Assembly (NCBI RefSeq): GCF_000426605.1
Contig: NZ_AUFR01000002.1
Coordinates: 52,169 to 116,168, forward strand
DNA: 64,000 bases
DNA from: Propionibacterium acidifaciens DSM 21887
GTDB lineage: Bacteria > Actinomycetota > Actinomycetes > Propionibacteriales > Propionibacteriaceae
Direction of reading: 5' to 3'
Shown: positions 35,059 to 43,419 of the stretch, piece after piece
Position numbering within the stretch: position 1 is the stretch's first letter
Layout: each line of letters opens with the position of its first letter
Position numbers and translations under genes: made by a program
The notes under the pieces: generated by a model
The model's database searches: none
What the model was told of the DNA's origin: nothing
Seen by the model: the letters and a program-made list of their open reading frames with translations, nothing else

Positions 35059-35640
35059 TCAGGCGGCCGTGGACTCCGCGGCCGACGGGCTCTCGCTCGC
35101 GTCGCCGGTCGCCGGCTCGGCGCTGCTGACCTGCGGGGCGGCGTCGCCCTCGATGCCCTCGGGCGTGCAGGTGGAGCCGTAGCACCAGCCCTCGATCCAG
35201 CCGGCCTCGGGCTTGAAGGTGTCGGCGCCCTCCTGGGAGTAGATCCAAGTGCCCGACGGCTCGGCGTGGTAGTAGTTCCAGTACTTGTCATAGGTGGTCG
35301 GGCACTCGGACGGGTAGTCGCCGATCTGGCAGATGAACTGGCCGCTGCTGTCGCGGCCGATCGCCAGGCCGGCGGACTCGAGGGCGGCGGTGCCGTTCTC
35401 GGGGGTGCCGACGCACTGGTTCGCCATGACCCGGCCCTCGTCGTCCGAGACGACCAGCCACACCTGGCCCGCGCCGGTGCAGTCCTCGACGGTCGAGTAG
35501 GCGCTCGCCGACGCCGAGCCGGAGGACGGGGAGGACGAGGAGGAGGACGAGCCGGAGCACCCGGCGAGCGAGGCCGCCGCGACGAGGCTCATCGAGACTG
35601 CCGCCGCCCTCCTGCCGAGGGACTTCTTGCTGATGGACAT
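35059..35640 (-). CDS. Lipoprotein with transcobalamin-like (DUF4430) domain
   Basis: A 193-residue lipoprotein. The signal ends in SLAGC with Cys28, then comes a Ser-rich spacer. Residues 48-170 form one compact domain with four Cys. Its key segments are GQVWLVVSDDEG, AALESAGLAIG, ICQIGDYPSEC and YWNYYHAEPSG-TWIYSQEGADTFKP, closing with GWIEGWCYG; the W-x-Y-Y-H...W-x-Y-S pattern is that of DUF4430, which resembles the C-terminal domain of transcobalamin. It should be displayed outside the cell. An ECF vitamin transporter lies 1.8 kb away and a B12 lower-ligand gene elsewhere in the window, so a cobalamin-binding role is possible but unproven. A Ser/Ala/Glu-rich tail ends it. Confidence 0.75.
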   Translation of the reverse strand: MSISKKSLGRRAAAVSMSLVAAASLAGCSGSSSSSSSPSSGSASASAYSTVEDCTGAGQVWLVVSDDEGRVMANQCVGTPENGTAALESAGLAIGRDSSGQFICQIGDYPSECPTTYDKYWNYYHAEPSGTWIYSQEGADTFKPEAGWIEGWCYGSTCTPEGIEGDAAPQVSSAEPATGDASESPSAAESTAA

Positions 35641-35782
35641 GTGCGGTCCTTTCCGCGGGGGCCGGGCACGGCGGGCGCCGCTCCCGCGAGCTGATGAGAA
35701 GACGGATCGACGAGGCCGCCGGCCCCTCCGCACGGGCGGACCCCGCCCACACGCGACGACCGGACAACGACGTCCTGCCCCG

Positions 35783-35788
35783 ATTCTA
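35783..35788 (-). promoter_or_regulatory. Candidate -10 box TAGAAT for the DUF4430 lipoprotein
   Basis: TAGAAT on the minus strand would give a ~136-nt leader. I looked there for a cobalamin riboswitch and found no B12 box or conserved AGCCAGGAGACC element. The 305 bp between this gene and the methyltransferase hold only this box and the hairpin at 35900. Confidence 0.35.
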
Positions 35789-35899
35789 CGACCGGACCCA
35801 CCCTCCGCCCGGGGGCCTGTTCGCAGGAGGATTGCCGCGCCGGGCCGCGTCCCCGCGGCCGAACCGGCCAGGAACCGACCCGGGCGCCGGAGCCGCGGC

Positions 35900-35939
35900 C
35901 GGGCCCCGACCCTGTGCCTGCGGTGACGGCCGGGGCCCG
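35900..35939 (-). terminator. Possible terminator downstream of the trmB-truA-methyltransferase group
   Basis: CGGGCCCCG and CGGGGCCCG can pair around a 22-nt loop just after the methyltransferase stop. A second small stem, CGGGC/GCCCG at 35941-35955, overlaps the stop codon. The long loop makes this uncertain. Confidence 0.35.
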
Positions 35940-35945
35940 TCGGGC

Positions 35946-36557
35946 TCAGAGCCCGCCGTCCCCGCCGCCGGTCACGTCGAGGACGCGGTAGCCCCTGGAC
36001 GAGCCGACGCGCCGGACCCGCCAGCCCTGACGGACGAGCCAGGCGGCGAGCGAGTCGGCGCCGAGGTTCCTCGCCACGACCAGGTGTGCGACGCCGCCCG
36101 GGCGCAGCCGCCCCAGCCAGGTGCCCAGCAGCTCGTGCAGGGCCGCCTTGCCGATGCGGACGGGGGGATTCGACCAGATCTCGTCGTAGCGCACCGCGGG
36201 GCCGATGTCGGAGGGGCGGACGGCCCTCACACGGTCGGCAACGCCGAGGGCCCGCGCGTTGGCGGCGGTCAGCTCGACGGCGCGCTCGTTGACGTCGACG
36301 GCGTCGACGAGGGCGCTCGGGCACTCCAGGGCCAGTCCCAGTGCGATGGGGCCGATGCCGCAGCCCAGGTCGAGGAGGCGGGCCCCGCGGTCGGCCGGCG
36401 GGTCGAGCTCGCGCAGCAGTACCGCGGTGCCCGGGTCCAGGCGGTGCGCGCTGAAGACGCCGTCGGCGCTCATGAGGGTCAGCTCGCGGCCCCAGATGCG
36501 GGCGCGCACGGTGCGCGGCCGGGCCGGGCCGGCGGGCGTGACGAAGTAGTGGCCCAT
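35946..36557 (-). CDS. RsmC-like class I SAM-dependent methyltransferase
   Basis: A 203-residue methyltransferase. Motif I is LDLGCGIGPIA (about 62-72), the acidic loop is VDVNERAVELT, and the catalytic N-P-P-V (SNPPVRIG, about 128-135) marks it as an N2-guanine or related base methyltransferase of the RsmC/RlmG (MTS) group. The C-terminal strand GGVAHLVVARNLG fits. It lacks the N-terminal pseudo-domain of enterobacterial RsmC and is half the length. It follows truA by one base on the minus strand, so the two are co-translated; an rRNA target is likely but the position is unknown. Confidence 0.85.
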   Translation of the reverse strand: MGHYFVTPAGPARPRTVRARIWGRELTLMSADGVFSAHRLDPGTAVLLRELDPPADRGARLLDLGCGIGPIALGLALECPSALVDAVDVNERAVELTAANARALGVADRVRAVRPSDIGPAVRYDEIWSNPPVRIGKAALHELLGTWLGRLRPGGVAHLVVARNLGADSLAAWLVRQGWRVRRVGSSRGYRVLDVTGGGDGGL

Positions 36558-36558
36558 C

Positions 36559-37422
36559 TCATCCCTCCGTGGTGCAGCAGTCGTCGGGCGGCAGGGTCCG
36601 GACGGCGCGCGCCCGGTCGGCGCGCTCGGCGAGCGCGCCCTCGTCGGGGTAGCCGACCTCCTCCAGGCACAGGCCGCCGGGCGGCATGACGGTCACCCCG
36701 CCGTGGCGGCGCGTGCTGGCGGCCACCTCGTCGATCCACTCCGGCGGCCGGCGGCCGGTGCCGACGGCGACGAGGGCCCCGGTCAGGGAGCGCACCATCG
36801 AGTGGCAGAAGGCGTCGGCGCGCACCGTGAGCTCCACCGTGCCGCACGGGTCGTCGGCGCGGACGGCGGTGCACTCGAGCAGGGTGCGGATCGTCGTGGC
36901 GCCCTCGCGGCGGCGGCAGAAGGCCGCGAAGTCTCGCAGCCCCAGCAGGCGCGCGCCCGCCCCTGTCATCGCCGCCGTGTCGAGGACCCCGCCGACGGCG
37001 GTGACGTGGCCACGCATCAGGGGGTCGGGGCGCGAGCGCTCGTCCCACAGGCGGTAGACGTAGCGGCGCCACAGTGCCGCGAAGCGGGCGTCGAAGCCGG
37101 CCGGTGCCCCGACGATCCGGTGGACGACGAGGTCCGGCGGCAGGACCCTGCGCAGGCGGTGCGCGAGCGCCTCAGGCGCGACGCCCGCGGGCAGGTCCAC
37201 GTGGGCGACCTGCCCGCGGGCGTGGACGCCGGCGTCGGTGCGCCCGGCGACCGTCAGCTCGGCGTCGGCGCCCAGTCGGGCGAGGCGTCCGATCCAGCGG
37301 GCCAGTTCGCCCTCGACGGTGCGCAGGCCCGGCTGGGCGGCCCAGCCGTGGAAGCCGGTCCCGTCGTAGCCGATGTCCAGACGCAGGCGGCGCGTCCCCG
37401 CCCGTGCGGTCCCCGGGCTCAT
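36559..37422 (-). CDS. truA: tRNA pseudouridine(38-40) synthase TruA
   Basis: A 287-residue enzyme that isomerises U38-U40 in tRNA anticodon arms. The catalytic Asp63 sits in GRTDAGVHA. Further landmarks are RLDIGYDGTGFHGWAAQP, FAALWRRYVYRLW, LLGLRDFAAFC and FCHSMVRSLTGALVAVG. In most actinobacteria truA follows rplQ on the same strand; here it is on the opposite strand, about 13 kb away and grouped with trmB. It overlaps trmB by 4 bp (ATGA) at 37419-37422. Confidence 0.94.
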   Translation of the reverse strand: MSPGTARAGTRRLRLDIGYDGTGFHGWAAQPGLRTVEGELARWIGRLARLGADAELTVAGRTDAGVHARGQVAHVDLPAGVAPEALAHRLRRVLPPDLVVHRIVGAPAGFDARFAALWRRYVYRLWDERSRPDPLMRGHVTAVGGVLDTAAMTGAGARLLGLRDFAAFCRRREGATTIRTLLECTAVRADDPCGTVELTVRADAFCHSMVRSLTGALVAVGTGRRPPEWIDEVAASTRRHGGVTVMPPGGLCLEEVGYPDEGALAERADRARAVRTLPPDDCCTTEG

Positions 37423-38216
37423 CGGGGCGCCCTGGCCCACACGAGGTCGCGGATGGCGCGCCCGGCCGCCAGGCCGCGCCGCTCGAAGCGGGTGGGCGGC
37501 CGGTCGCCGCGCGGGGCCCAGCCGCCGGGCCGGTCGGCGCAGCTGTTGACGAACAGCCCGTTGGAGCCCAGCACCTCGGTCATCTGGTCGGCGTAGTCCT
37601 CCCAGTCGGTGGCCAGACGCCACAGGCCGCCGTCGACGAGGCGGTCGGCGACGAGCCGGGCGAGCTCCGGGCCGACGAGGCGCCGCTTGCGGTGGCGCTT
37701 CTTCGGCCACGGATCGGGGAAGAAGGTCCACAGCTCGGTCAGCCCCGCGGGGGCGACGAGCTCGCGCAGGCCCTCCACCCCGTCGGCCGCCACGAGGCGC
37801 ACGGTGTCCACGCCGGCGCGCTCGAGCCTGCCCATCGTCGAGGCGACGGCCGGCGCGTAGACCTCGAAGGCCAGTACGTTCAGCTCCGGGCGGGCGGCGG
37901 CCATGGCGACGAGCGACTCGCCGACCCCCGAGCCGATCTCGACGACCAGTGGCGCCTCGCGGCCGAAGCGCTCGGCCAGGTCGACCCGGGTGCCCGGGGC
38001 GATCGAGGTCGACATGGACGAGCGCGGCACGTCGATGAGGTAGTGGGGCGCCAGCTCGTCCATCGCCCGGTGCTGGGAGGCGTTCATGCGGGGGCTGCGG
38101 CGCACGAACGAGACGACGCCACGGCCCGGGCGTCCCACGGCGGCGCCGTTCCCCGGCGCGCCACGGGACGCGGGCCCGGCCGGGCGGGACGGGGCGAGAT
38201 GCTCTGGCACGGTCAA
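37419..38216 (-). CDS. trmB: tRNA (guanine(46)-N7)-methyltransferase
   Basis: A 265-residue SAM-dependent enzyme making m7G46 in the tRNA variable loop. Motif I is VEIGSGVGESLVAMA, followed by FEVYAPAV. The family signature FFPDPWPKKRHRKRR is exact, with the conserved Asp and the Lys/Arg patch for tRNA. The C-terminal block PPTRFERRGLAAG closes it. The start is uncertain: a TTG at 38216 or a GTG at 38210, neither with a strong ribosome-binding site. The first ~45 residues are low-complexity, so a later start is also possible. Confidence 0.92.
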   Translation of the reverse strand: MTVPEHLAPSRPAGPASRGAPGNGAAVGRPGRGVVSFVRRSPRMNASQHRAMDELAPHYLIDVPRSSMSTSIAPGTRVDLAERFGREAPLVVEIGSGVGESLVAMAAARPELNVLAFEVYAPAVASTMGRLERAGVDTVRLVAADGVEGLRELVAPAGLTELWTFFPDPWPKKRHRKRRLVGPELARLVADRLVDGGLWRLATDWEDYADQMTEVLGSNGLFVNSCADRPGGWAPRGDRPPTRFERRGLAAGRAIRDLVWARAPR

Positions 38217-38264
38217 CCAGCCTACTGGTCCGGGCGTCCCGCCGGGAGGCGTCCGCGTCGGCGC

Positions 38265-40373
38265 TCAGTGCTCCCCGAGGTGGGCGGCCGCCTTGGTGGC
38301 GGGCATGAGCTCGAAGCCGGAGCGGGCGCGGGTGAAGCTGGCCGCGCCGCGGGCGATGCCGCGCAGGTCGATGGCGTACTCGAGCAGCTCGAGCACCGGG
38401 ACGCGGGCGGTGACCGTGGTGAAGCCGTCGTCGCCGGGCTCGGTGCCGCTGACTTGGCCGCGCCGGTTGCTCAGATCGGTCATGACGGCGCCCAGGTACT
38501 CGTTCGGGCAGTGCACCGCGATCTCGTCGATCGGCTCCAGCAGGGCGACCGTCGCGGGGTTCGCCGCCTCGCGCAGCGCCAGGGCGCCCGCCGATTGGAA
38601 GGCCATGTCGGACGAGTCGACCGAGTGGGCCTTGCCGTCATGGAGCGTGACCCTGACGTCGACCATCGGGTGCCCGCTGATCGTGCCCTTGGCGAGCTGG
38701 GCGGCGATGCCCTTCTCGACCGAGCCGATGAACTGGCGGGGGACGGCGCCGCCGACGACCTCGTCGACGAAGGTGAAGCCGCTGCCCCGCTCGCCGGGCT
38801 CGACGCGGATGTCGCAGATCGCGTACTGGCCGTGGCCGCCCGACTGCTTGACGTGACGGCCGTGGCCCTCGGCCGGCGCGACGAAGGTCTCGCGCAGCCC
38901 CACGCGCACCGGCGGGGTCGTCACCTGCACGCCGTAGCGTCCGCGCAGCCTCGCCAGGACGAGGTCGCGATGGGCCTGGCCCATCGTCCACAGGAGCATC
39001 TGGTCGGTGTCGGGATCCCGTCCGACGCGCACCGTCGGGTCCTCGACGAGCAGCCGGCCCAGGGCCGTGGCGAGCTTGTCCTCGTCGCCCCGCCCGGCCG
39101 CCTCGATGGCGGTCGGCAGCAGCGGCTCGGGCAGCTCCCACGGCTCGATGACCGCCGGGTGCCCCGGATCCGAGAGGGTGTCGGAGGTGTCGGTCCGCGA
39201 CAGCTTGGCGACGTAGACGATCTGGCCCGCGATGGCCCTGTCGACCGGGGCGGTGCCGGTGCCGGCCGGGACGGTCAGCAGGCCGATCCGCTCGGTGTCG
39301 TCGTGGTCCTCGCGCCCGTGCCGGACACCGGTGATGCCCTCGCGGTGGCCGGCCACGTGGACGGCGGCCTCGGGGGTGAGCACGCCGGAGTAGACGCGCA
39401 CCATCGACAGGTGCCCGGCGTAGGGGTCGGCGATCGTGCGGATCGACTCGGCGAGCAGCGGGCCCTCGACCGAGCCGAGCTGCGGGTCGATGGGCTCGTC
39501 GTCGGCGTCGACGACGAGCGGCAGCGTGCGGCGGTTCGGGTGCGGGAAGCCCCGGTGGACCAGGCCGAGGATCTCCTCGGTGCCGATGCCGTCCAGCCGT
39601 ACGGGGATGACCGGGAAGAAGTTGCCGTGGTACATGGCCGACAGGAGGGCCTCGACGACCTGGTCGTTGTTCAGCTCGTCGCCGTTGAAGTAGCGCTCGA
39701 GCAGGGCGTCGTCCTCGGACTCGGTGATGATCGACTCGACGTAGTCGGTGCGGAAGGCCTCGATGAGGGAGCGCTGGGCCTCGTCCGCGTCGGTCGTGAC
39801 GCGCCGGCCGCTGGAGTAGTCGTGCACGTGCCCGGTCAGCAGGCTCATGTTGCCGATGACCTGGCCGTCCTCGTCCTCGAGGGGCAGATAGGCGGGGTGC
39901 GTGCCCGAGCCGAAGGCCGTCGTGATGGCGTCGAGGGTGGCCTCGAAGTCGGCCTTGTCGGTGTCGAGCTTCGTGATGACGATCGCCCTCGGCATGCCGG
40001 TCGCGGCGCACTCGGCCCACAGCGAGGTGGTGATCGGGTCGAGGCCGTCGGCGGCGCTGATGACGAAGACGGCCCCGTCCGCCGCCCGCAGGCCGGCCCT
40101 CAGCTCGCCGGCGAAGTCGGGGTGGCCGGGCGCGTCGAGCAGGTTGACGACGACGTCGTCGCCGGCCGTGTCGTTGTGGTCGACGACGCTGGCCAGCGCG
40201 AGCGTGCTCGTGCGTTCGGCGTCCTCCTTGTCGGGGCGGTGGTCGGGGATGCGGGCCCGCAGGAGGTTCTGGAACAGCGTGGTCTTGCCGCTGCCGGCGG
40301 AGCCGACGAGGACGACGTTGCGGAGATCCTCCGGACCCTGGATCCGTGGTGCGGTGTTCGTCTTTGAACTCAT
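38265..40373 (-). CDS. fusA2: EF-G-like GTPase (EF-G2 type)
   Basis: A 702-residue translational GTPase with the five-domain EF-G architecture but a divergent G domain. G1 is GSAGSGKT (24-31) in place of AHIDAGKT, G3 is DAPGH (80-84), and G4 is TKLD (134-137) in place of NKxD. The domain IV tip region (AEGHGRHVKQSGGHGQYA) is conserved. Actinobacterial EF-G2 proteins of this kind do not replace EF-G in translocation, and their role is unsettled. The ATG at 40373 is chosen over an in-frame GTG two codons upstream. Codon use is like the neighbours, with no sign of recent transfer. Confidence 0.88.
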   Translation of the reverse strand: MSSKTNTAPRIQGPEDLRNVVLVGSAGSGKTTLFQNLLRARIPDHRPDKEDAERTSTLALASVVDHNDTAGDDVVVNLLDAPGHPDFAGELRAGLRAADGAVFVISAADGLDPITTSLWAECAATGMPRAIVITKLDTDKADFEATLDAITTAFGSGTHPAYLPLEDEDGQVIGNMSLLTGHVHDYSSGRRVTTDADEAQRSLIEAFRTDYVESIITESEDDALLERYFNGDELNNDQVVEALLSAMYHGNFFPVIPVRLDGIGTEEILGLVHRGFPHPNRRTLPLVVDADDEPIDPQLGSVEGPLLAESIRTIADPYAGHLSMVRVYSGVLTPEAAVHVAGHREGITGVRHGREDHDDTERIGLLTVPAGTGTAPVDRAIAGQIVYVAKLSRTDTSDTLSDPGHPAVIEPWELPEPLLPTAIEAAGRGDEDKLATALGRLLVEDPTVRVGRDPDTDQMLLWTMGQAHRDLVLARLRGRYGVQVTTPPVRVGLRETFVAPAEGHGRHVKQSGGHGQYAICDIRVEPGERGSGFTFVDEVVGGAVPRQFIGSVEKGIAAQLAKGTISGHPMVDVRVTLHDGKAHSVDSSDMAFQSAGALALREAANPATVALLEPIDEIAVHCPNEYLGAVMTDLSNRRGQVSGTEPGDDGFTTVTARVPVLELLEYAIDLRGIARGAASFTRARSGFELMPATKAAAHLGEH

Positions 40374-40449
40374 GTGCACACATTGCCCCGAGCTCGCCGC
40401 TCTGGCAAGGCCCGTCGGCCCGGAGGGGCCCGGACGGGCGGGAAAAGGG

Positions 40450-40476
40450 GAGGCCCCGGCGTGTCGCCGGGGCCTC
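40450..40476 (-). terminator. Terminator of the NlpC/P60-like gene
   Basis: GAGGCCCCGGC and its exact complement around a 5-nt loop, followed on the minus strand by CCCTTTTCC. The short U tract makes this the most canonical terminator in the window. It lies 21 bp after the gene's stop. Confidence 0.85.
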
Positions 40477-40496
40477 GGGGGGCCGGATCGTCCGGG

Positions 40497-41528
40497 TCAG
40501 CCGGTCGCGCTGGGCAGCCAGACGGTGGACCAGCCGATGATCGGCTCGTGCCAGCCGTCGGCCGGCTCGTCGAGCGGGATGAGGCCGACACCGGTCGGGG
40601 CGCCGTTGGAGTAGATCATGCCGTCGCCCGCGTACATGGCGACGTGGCCGTAGGGATTGCCGGACGGGCCGCCGTCGTACCAGACGAGGGCGCCGACCGG
40701 GATGCTGTTCATGTCGGTGTGCATCTGGCCGGCGGCCTGGATGGTCGCGGCGGCGTCGGTGGCGGAGTTCACGCCGGCGCTGGAGTATCCGTAGAAGGCC
40801 GCCGACAGGGCGAGGCACATGTTGCCGTAGTTCTGGTCGCCGACCATCGACTTGGCCTTCTCGATGGCCTGGGCGGTGGACAGCGGGGCCTTCTGCCCGG
40901 GGGCGGTGACGCTCGCCGGGTCGACGGTCGGTGTGACGTCGACGGTGATGGGTTCGACCTCGACGACCTCGGGGGTCTCCTCGATGGCCGGATCGGCCTC
41001 GGCGCCGGCCTGGTCGTCGGCGATGACCCCGGCGGTCTCGGCGTCCGTCGTGTCGAACGGGCTGGCGGTGCCCGAGGCCATGGCGTTCGTCGTGATGGCC
41101 AGACCGCCCGAGACGGTGCCGATCACGGCGGCCAGGCCGATGCCGGCGGCCATGAGGCGCGACCTGCCGTGGTGTCTGCGGGAGTCCGGCTCGGCCTTGA
41201 TGAAGGCGCGTTCGGGGCCGGTGCCGTCGAGGGTCAGGGCGACGGGGACGACGGGCTCGGCGGCGCGCCGGGCGCGCCCGGCCCCCGTCGGCTCGTCGAC
41301 GGGCTCGGCGGCCCGCAGCGGCCGCGGCGACTCGGTCGCCCGCAGCGACTCGGACAGGGCCCGGCGGGCGGCGGGAGCGGCGATGAACTCGTCGTCCGCG
41401 AGCGCCCGCCGGGCGCCGGTGGTGGAGGTGGTGGACATCGCCCTGCGTGCTGTGGTGACTGCAGTGATGGCGAGTGTCGCCGAGATCATGTCGGCGGACT
41501 GCTCGACCAGTGCCCTGCGTGCGCTCAT
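40497..41528 (-). CDS. Membrane-anchored NlpC/P60- or CHAP-like cysteine hydrolase
   Basis: A 343-residue protein. Residues 1-120 are cytosolic, Arg/Ala-rich, with several ARRAL/ARRAM repeats. A single transmembrane segment (about 126-147) follows, then an acidic Pro/Val/Glu linker to about 210. The C-terminal domain has a plausible catalytic triad: Cys238 (YGNMCLALS), His295 (YGHVAMY) and Asn308 (IYSNG), as in NlpC/P60 or CHAP peptidoglycan hydrolases. It probably trims peptide stems in the wall. The start at 41528 follows TTGAGGA. It shares a promoter core with rpfB. Confidence 0.82.
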   Translation of the reverse strand: MSARRALVEQSADMISATLAITAVTTARRAMSTTSTTGARRALADDEFIAAPAARRALSESLRATESPRPLRAAEPVDEPTGAGRARRAAEPVVPVALTLDGTGPERAFIKAEPDSRRHHGRSRLMAAGIGLAAVIGTVSGGLAITTNAMASGTASPFDTTDAETAGVIADDQAGAEADPAIEETPEVVEVEPITVDVTPTVDPASVTAPGQKAPLSTAQAIEKAKSMVGDQNYGNMCLALSAAFYGYSSAGVNSATDAAATIQAAGQMHTDMNSIPVGALVWYDGGPSGNPYGHVAMYAGDGMIYSNGAPTGVGLIPLDEPADGWHEPIIGWSTVWLPSATG

Positions 41529-41602
41529 GCAACGAATCCTCAAGGTCTGCGGGAGGGGAGCGGCGAAGAGAAGATCGTGCTCCCTGAATCAATTCCTGAG
41601 AA

Positions 41603-41631
41603 AGTCTAAGACTCTTCAGGAACCGGGTCAA
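41603..41631 (-). promoter_or_regulatory. Near-consensus promoter of the NlpC/P60-like gene, within a dyad
   Basis: On the minus strand TTGACC, 17 bp, TAGACT. The -10 and start region lie inside a 30-bp imperfect dyad (41593-41622: TTCCTGA-AGAGTC...GACTTTCTCAGGAA), so a repressor or activator site may overlap it. The leader is ~68 nt. Confidence 0.6.
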
Positions 41632-41874
41632 CTCGGGGGAGGAATCCGGTTGCCGTTCTCTGGGCCGCCGCACATGAGCCGCACATGACGGGGCACCGCC
41701 CCCGGTGCGGGGCGGGGTGATCCCGACGACCGGTACCCGTGGTGCGCGCCCGGCCGTTGCCCGCCCGCGTCCGGCGGTGGAGCCCCTGGCTCCGGCTCCT
41801 CCGGCGGGGGATCGGCGGCGGCAGCAGAGGGGTCCCGGCGGCGGGCGGCCGGGGCGATGGTCCCTCGCCATGCT

Positions 41875-41904
41875 TTGACCAGGGCGGGGTTCCCGGGCTA
41901 TCGT
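41875..41904 (+). promoter_or_regulatory. Promoter of rplM-rpsI
   Basis: TTGACC (41875-41880), 18 bp, TATCGT (41899-41904). It leaves a ~125-nt leader that contains CGCCATGGCG and other short dyads. That is long enough for an autoregulatory L13 leader, but I cannot match a known structure. Confidence 0.6.
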
Positions 41905-42037
41905 TAGTCGCTGTTGTGCCTCCGCCATGGCGGTGCGCCGGTCCGGCGGGCTCTCGAGGGCGCCCCGAAGACCGCGCCCCGACAGTGCGGAGTGAACTCA
42001 GAACCCGTAGTGAACTAGTGGAAGATGGTCTGCGACC

Positions 42038-42481
42038 GTGTCTACCTACAGCCCGAAGCCCGGCGAAGTGACCAGGGCCTGGCATGTCATCGATGCCGAG
42101 GACGTCGTGCTCGGCCGTCTCGCCGTGACCGCTGCCACCCTGCTGCGCGGCAAGCACAAGCCCACCTACGCCCCGCACATCGACACCGGTGACTTCGTCA
42201 TCGTCGTCAACGCGGGCAGGATCGCCCTCACCGGCAAGAAGCGCACCGATTCCCTGCGCTACGACCACTCCGGCCGTCCCGGCGGCCTGCGCGTCACCTC
42301 GATCGGCGAGCTCCTCGAGAAGGATCCCCGTCGGGCCGTCGAACGCGCCGTCTGGGGCATGATGCCGAAGAACAAGCTGAGCCGTCAGCAGATGAGGAAG
42401 CTGAAGGTGTACGCCGGCCCCGAGCATCCGCACGCGGCCCAGGCTCCCCAGCCCTACCAGATCACCCAGATTGCGCAGTGA
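42038..42481 (+). CDS. rplM: 50S ribosomal protein L13
   Basis: A 147-residue early-assembly 50S protein. Family blocks: [56 protein letters not shown] and the C-terminal [16 protein letters not shown]. It starts at GTG 42038, a few bases after GGAAG. It overlaps rpsI by 4 bp (GTGA), the standard rplM-rpsI arrangement. The promoter upstream is one of the best in the window. Confidence 0.97.
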   Translation: MSTYSPKPGEVTRAWHVIDAEDVVLGRLAVTAATLLRGKHKPTYAPHIDTGDFVIVVNAGRIALTGKKRTDSLRYDHSGRPGGLRVTSIGELLEKDPRRAVERAVWGMMPKNKLSRQQMRKLKVYAGPEHPHAAQAPQPYQITQIAQ

Positions 42482-43017
42482 GCGAGGAATTGACTGTGTC
42501 CGAGACCGCCAACGAGGACGTCGAGACCGGCACGACGCCGTTCACCGACGAGAACGACCGCGAGATCGCCTACCGCTCCGACTCCACCGGTGCCGCCGGT
42601 GCCGGCGCCGCTGAGCGCCCGGCCGTCATCGCGCCCGGCGCCGGCACGGGCCGTCGCAAGGAGGCCGTGGCGCGCGTGCGCCTCGTCCCCGGCACCGGCT
42701 CCTACCGCGTCAACGGCCGCACCCTCGAGGAGTACTTCCCCAACAAGGTGCACCAGCAGCTCATCAACGAGCCCTTCGTCACCGCCGGCGCCACCGGCGC
42801 CTACGACGTCATCGCCCGCATCGACGGCGGCGGCACGACCGGACAGGCCGGCGCCCTGCGCCTCGGCATCGCCCGCGCCCTCAACGCCATCGACGCGGAG
42901 GTGAACCGCCCGGTCCTCAAGAAGGCCGGCCTGCTCACCCGTGACGCCCGCGTCAAGGAGCGCAAGAAGGCCGGCCTCAAGAAGGCCCGCAAGGCCCCGC
43001 AGTACTCCAAGCGCTGA
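42478..43017 (+). CDS. rpsI: 30S ribosomal protein S9 with acidic N-terminal extension
   Basis: A 179-residue S9. Residues 57-179 are the normal domain ([61 protein letters not shown]) ending APQYSKR, whose C-terminal Lys-Arg tail reaches the P-site tRNA. The first ~56 residues are an acidic Glu/Thr/Ala extension usual for actinobacteria. GTG 42478 overlaps the rplM stop; a second GTG at 42496 is an alternative start. Confidence 0.95.
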   Translation: MSEELTVSETANEDVETGTTPFTDENDREIAYRSDSTGAAGAGAAERPAVIAPGAGTGRRKEAVARVRLVPGTGSYRVNGRTLEEYFPNKVHQQLINEPFVTAGATGAYDVIARIDGGGTTGQAGALRLGIARALNAIDAEVNRPVLKKAGLLTRDARVKERKKAGLKKARKAPQYSKR

Positions 43018-43419
43018 TTCGTCGCGCCCGTCGCACGGCCCGGTCCCGCCTCCCGTCCCCGCTCCGCGCTCTGCTCCCGCCCCGGTCGCCTCCGAGGCGA
43101 GGCGGAGGGGGACGGACGGGTCCGGGCCGTCGTCGTCCCCGCGGAGCACGAAGGAGGGCGCCCACGGGCCCGGCCGGCGTGCGGGCCGCTGCCGTCGCCC
43201 GTTCCGCGGGCGTGGCGCCCCGTCCTCCCCGAGGGGGGAGAGTCGCACCCTCACCGAGGAGATGTGCGGCCACGTCATGCGCCCTCCCCCGGGCGGGGGA
43301 GTCGGGTGCCCGGCCACGTGCTCCCGCCGCCCCCGTCCTCGGGCGATGCGCGGCCGGCGGTCGCCCCCGGGCGATGGACGGGATCGGGTGCACCGCGGGT
43401 GATGAGTAGAGTTCCACCC
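43018..43419 (+). repeat. GC-rich intergenic stretch with spaced hairpins
   Basis: No gene is seen in these 402 bp between rpsI and glmM. Perfect stems occur at 43225-43240 (CTCCCC/GGGGAG) and 43284-43301 (CTCCCCC/GGGGGAG), 59 bp apart, and CCTCCG/CGGAGG at 43089-43108 may terminate rplM-rpsI. The spacing is similar to the arrays around the dead ABC exporter, though the copies here are fewer. Confidence 0.4.
43407..43412 (+). promoter_or_regulatory. -10 box TAGAGT, leaderless-type, of glmM
   Basis: TAGAGT ends 7 nt before the glmM ATG, which has no ribosome-binding site. An in-frame ATG at 43402 would lie upstream of this box and is therefore less likely. Confidence 0.45.

Noticed and set aside
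35641-35945. A cobalamin riboswitch in front of the DUF4430 lipoprotein
   Set aside because: No B12 box or conserved core elements could be found on the minus strand.
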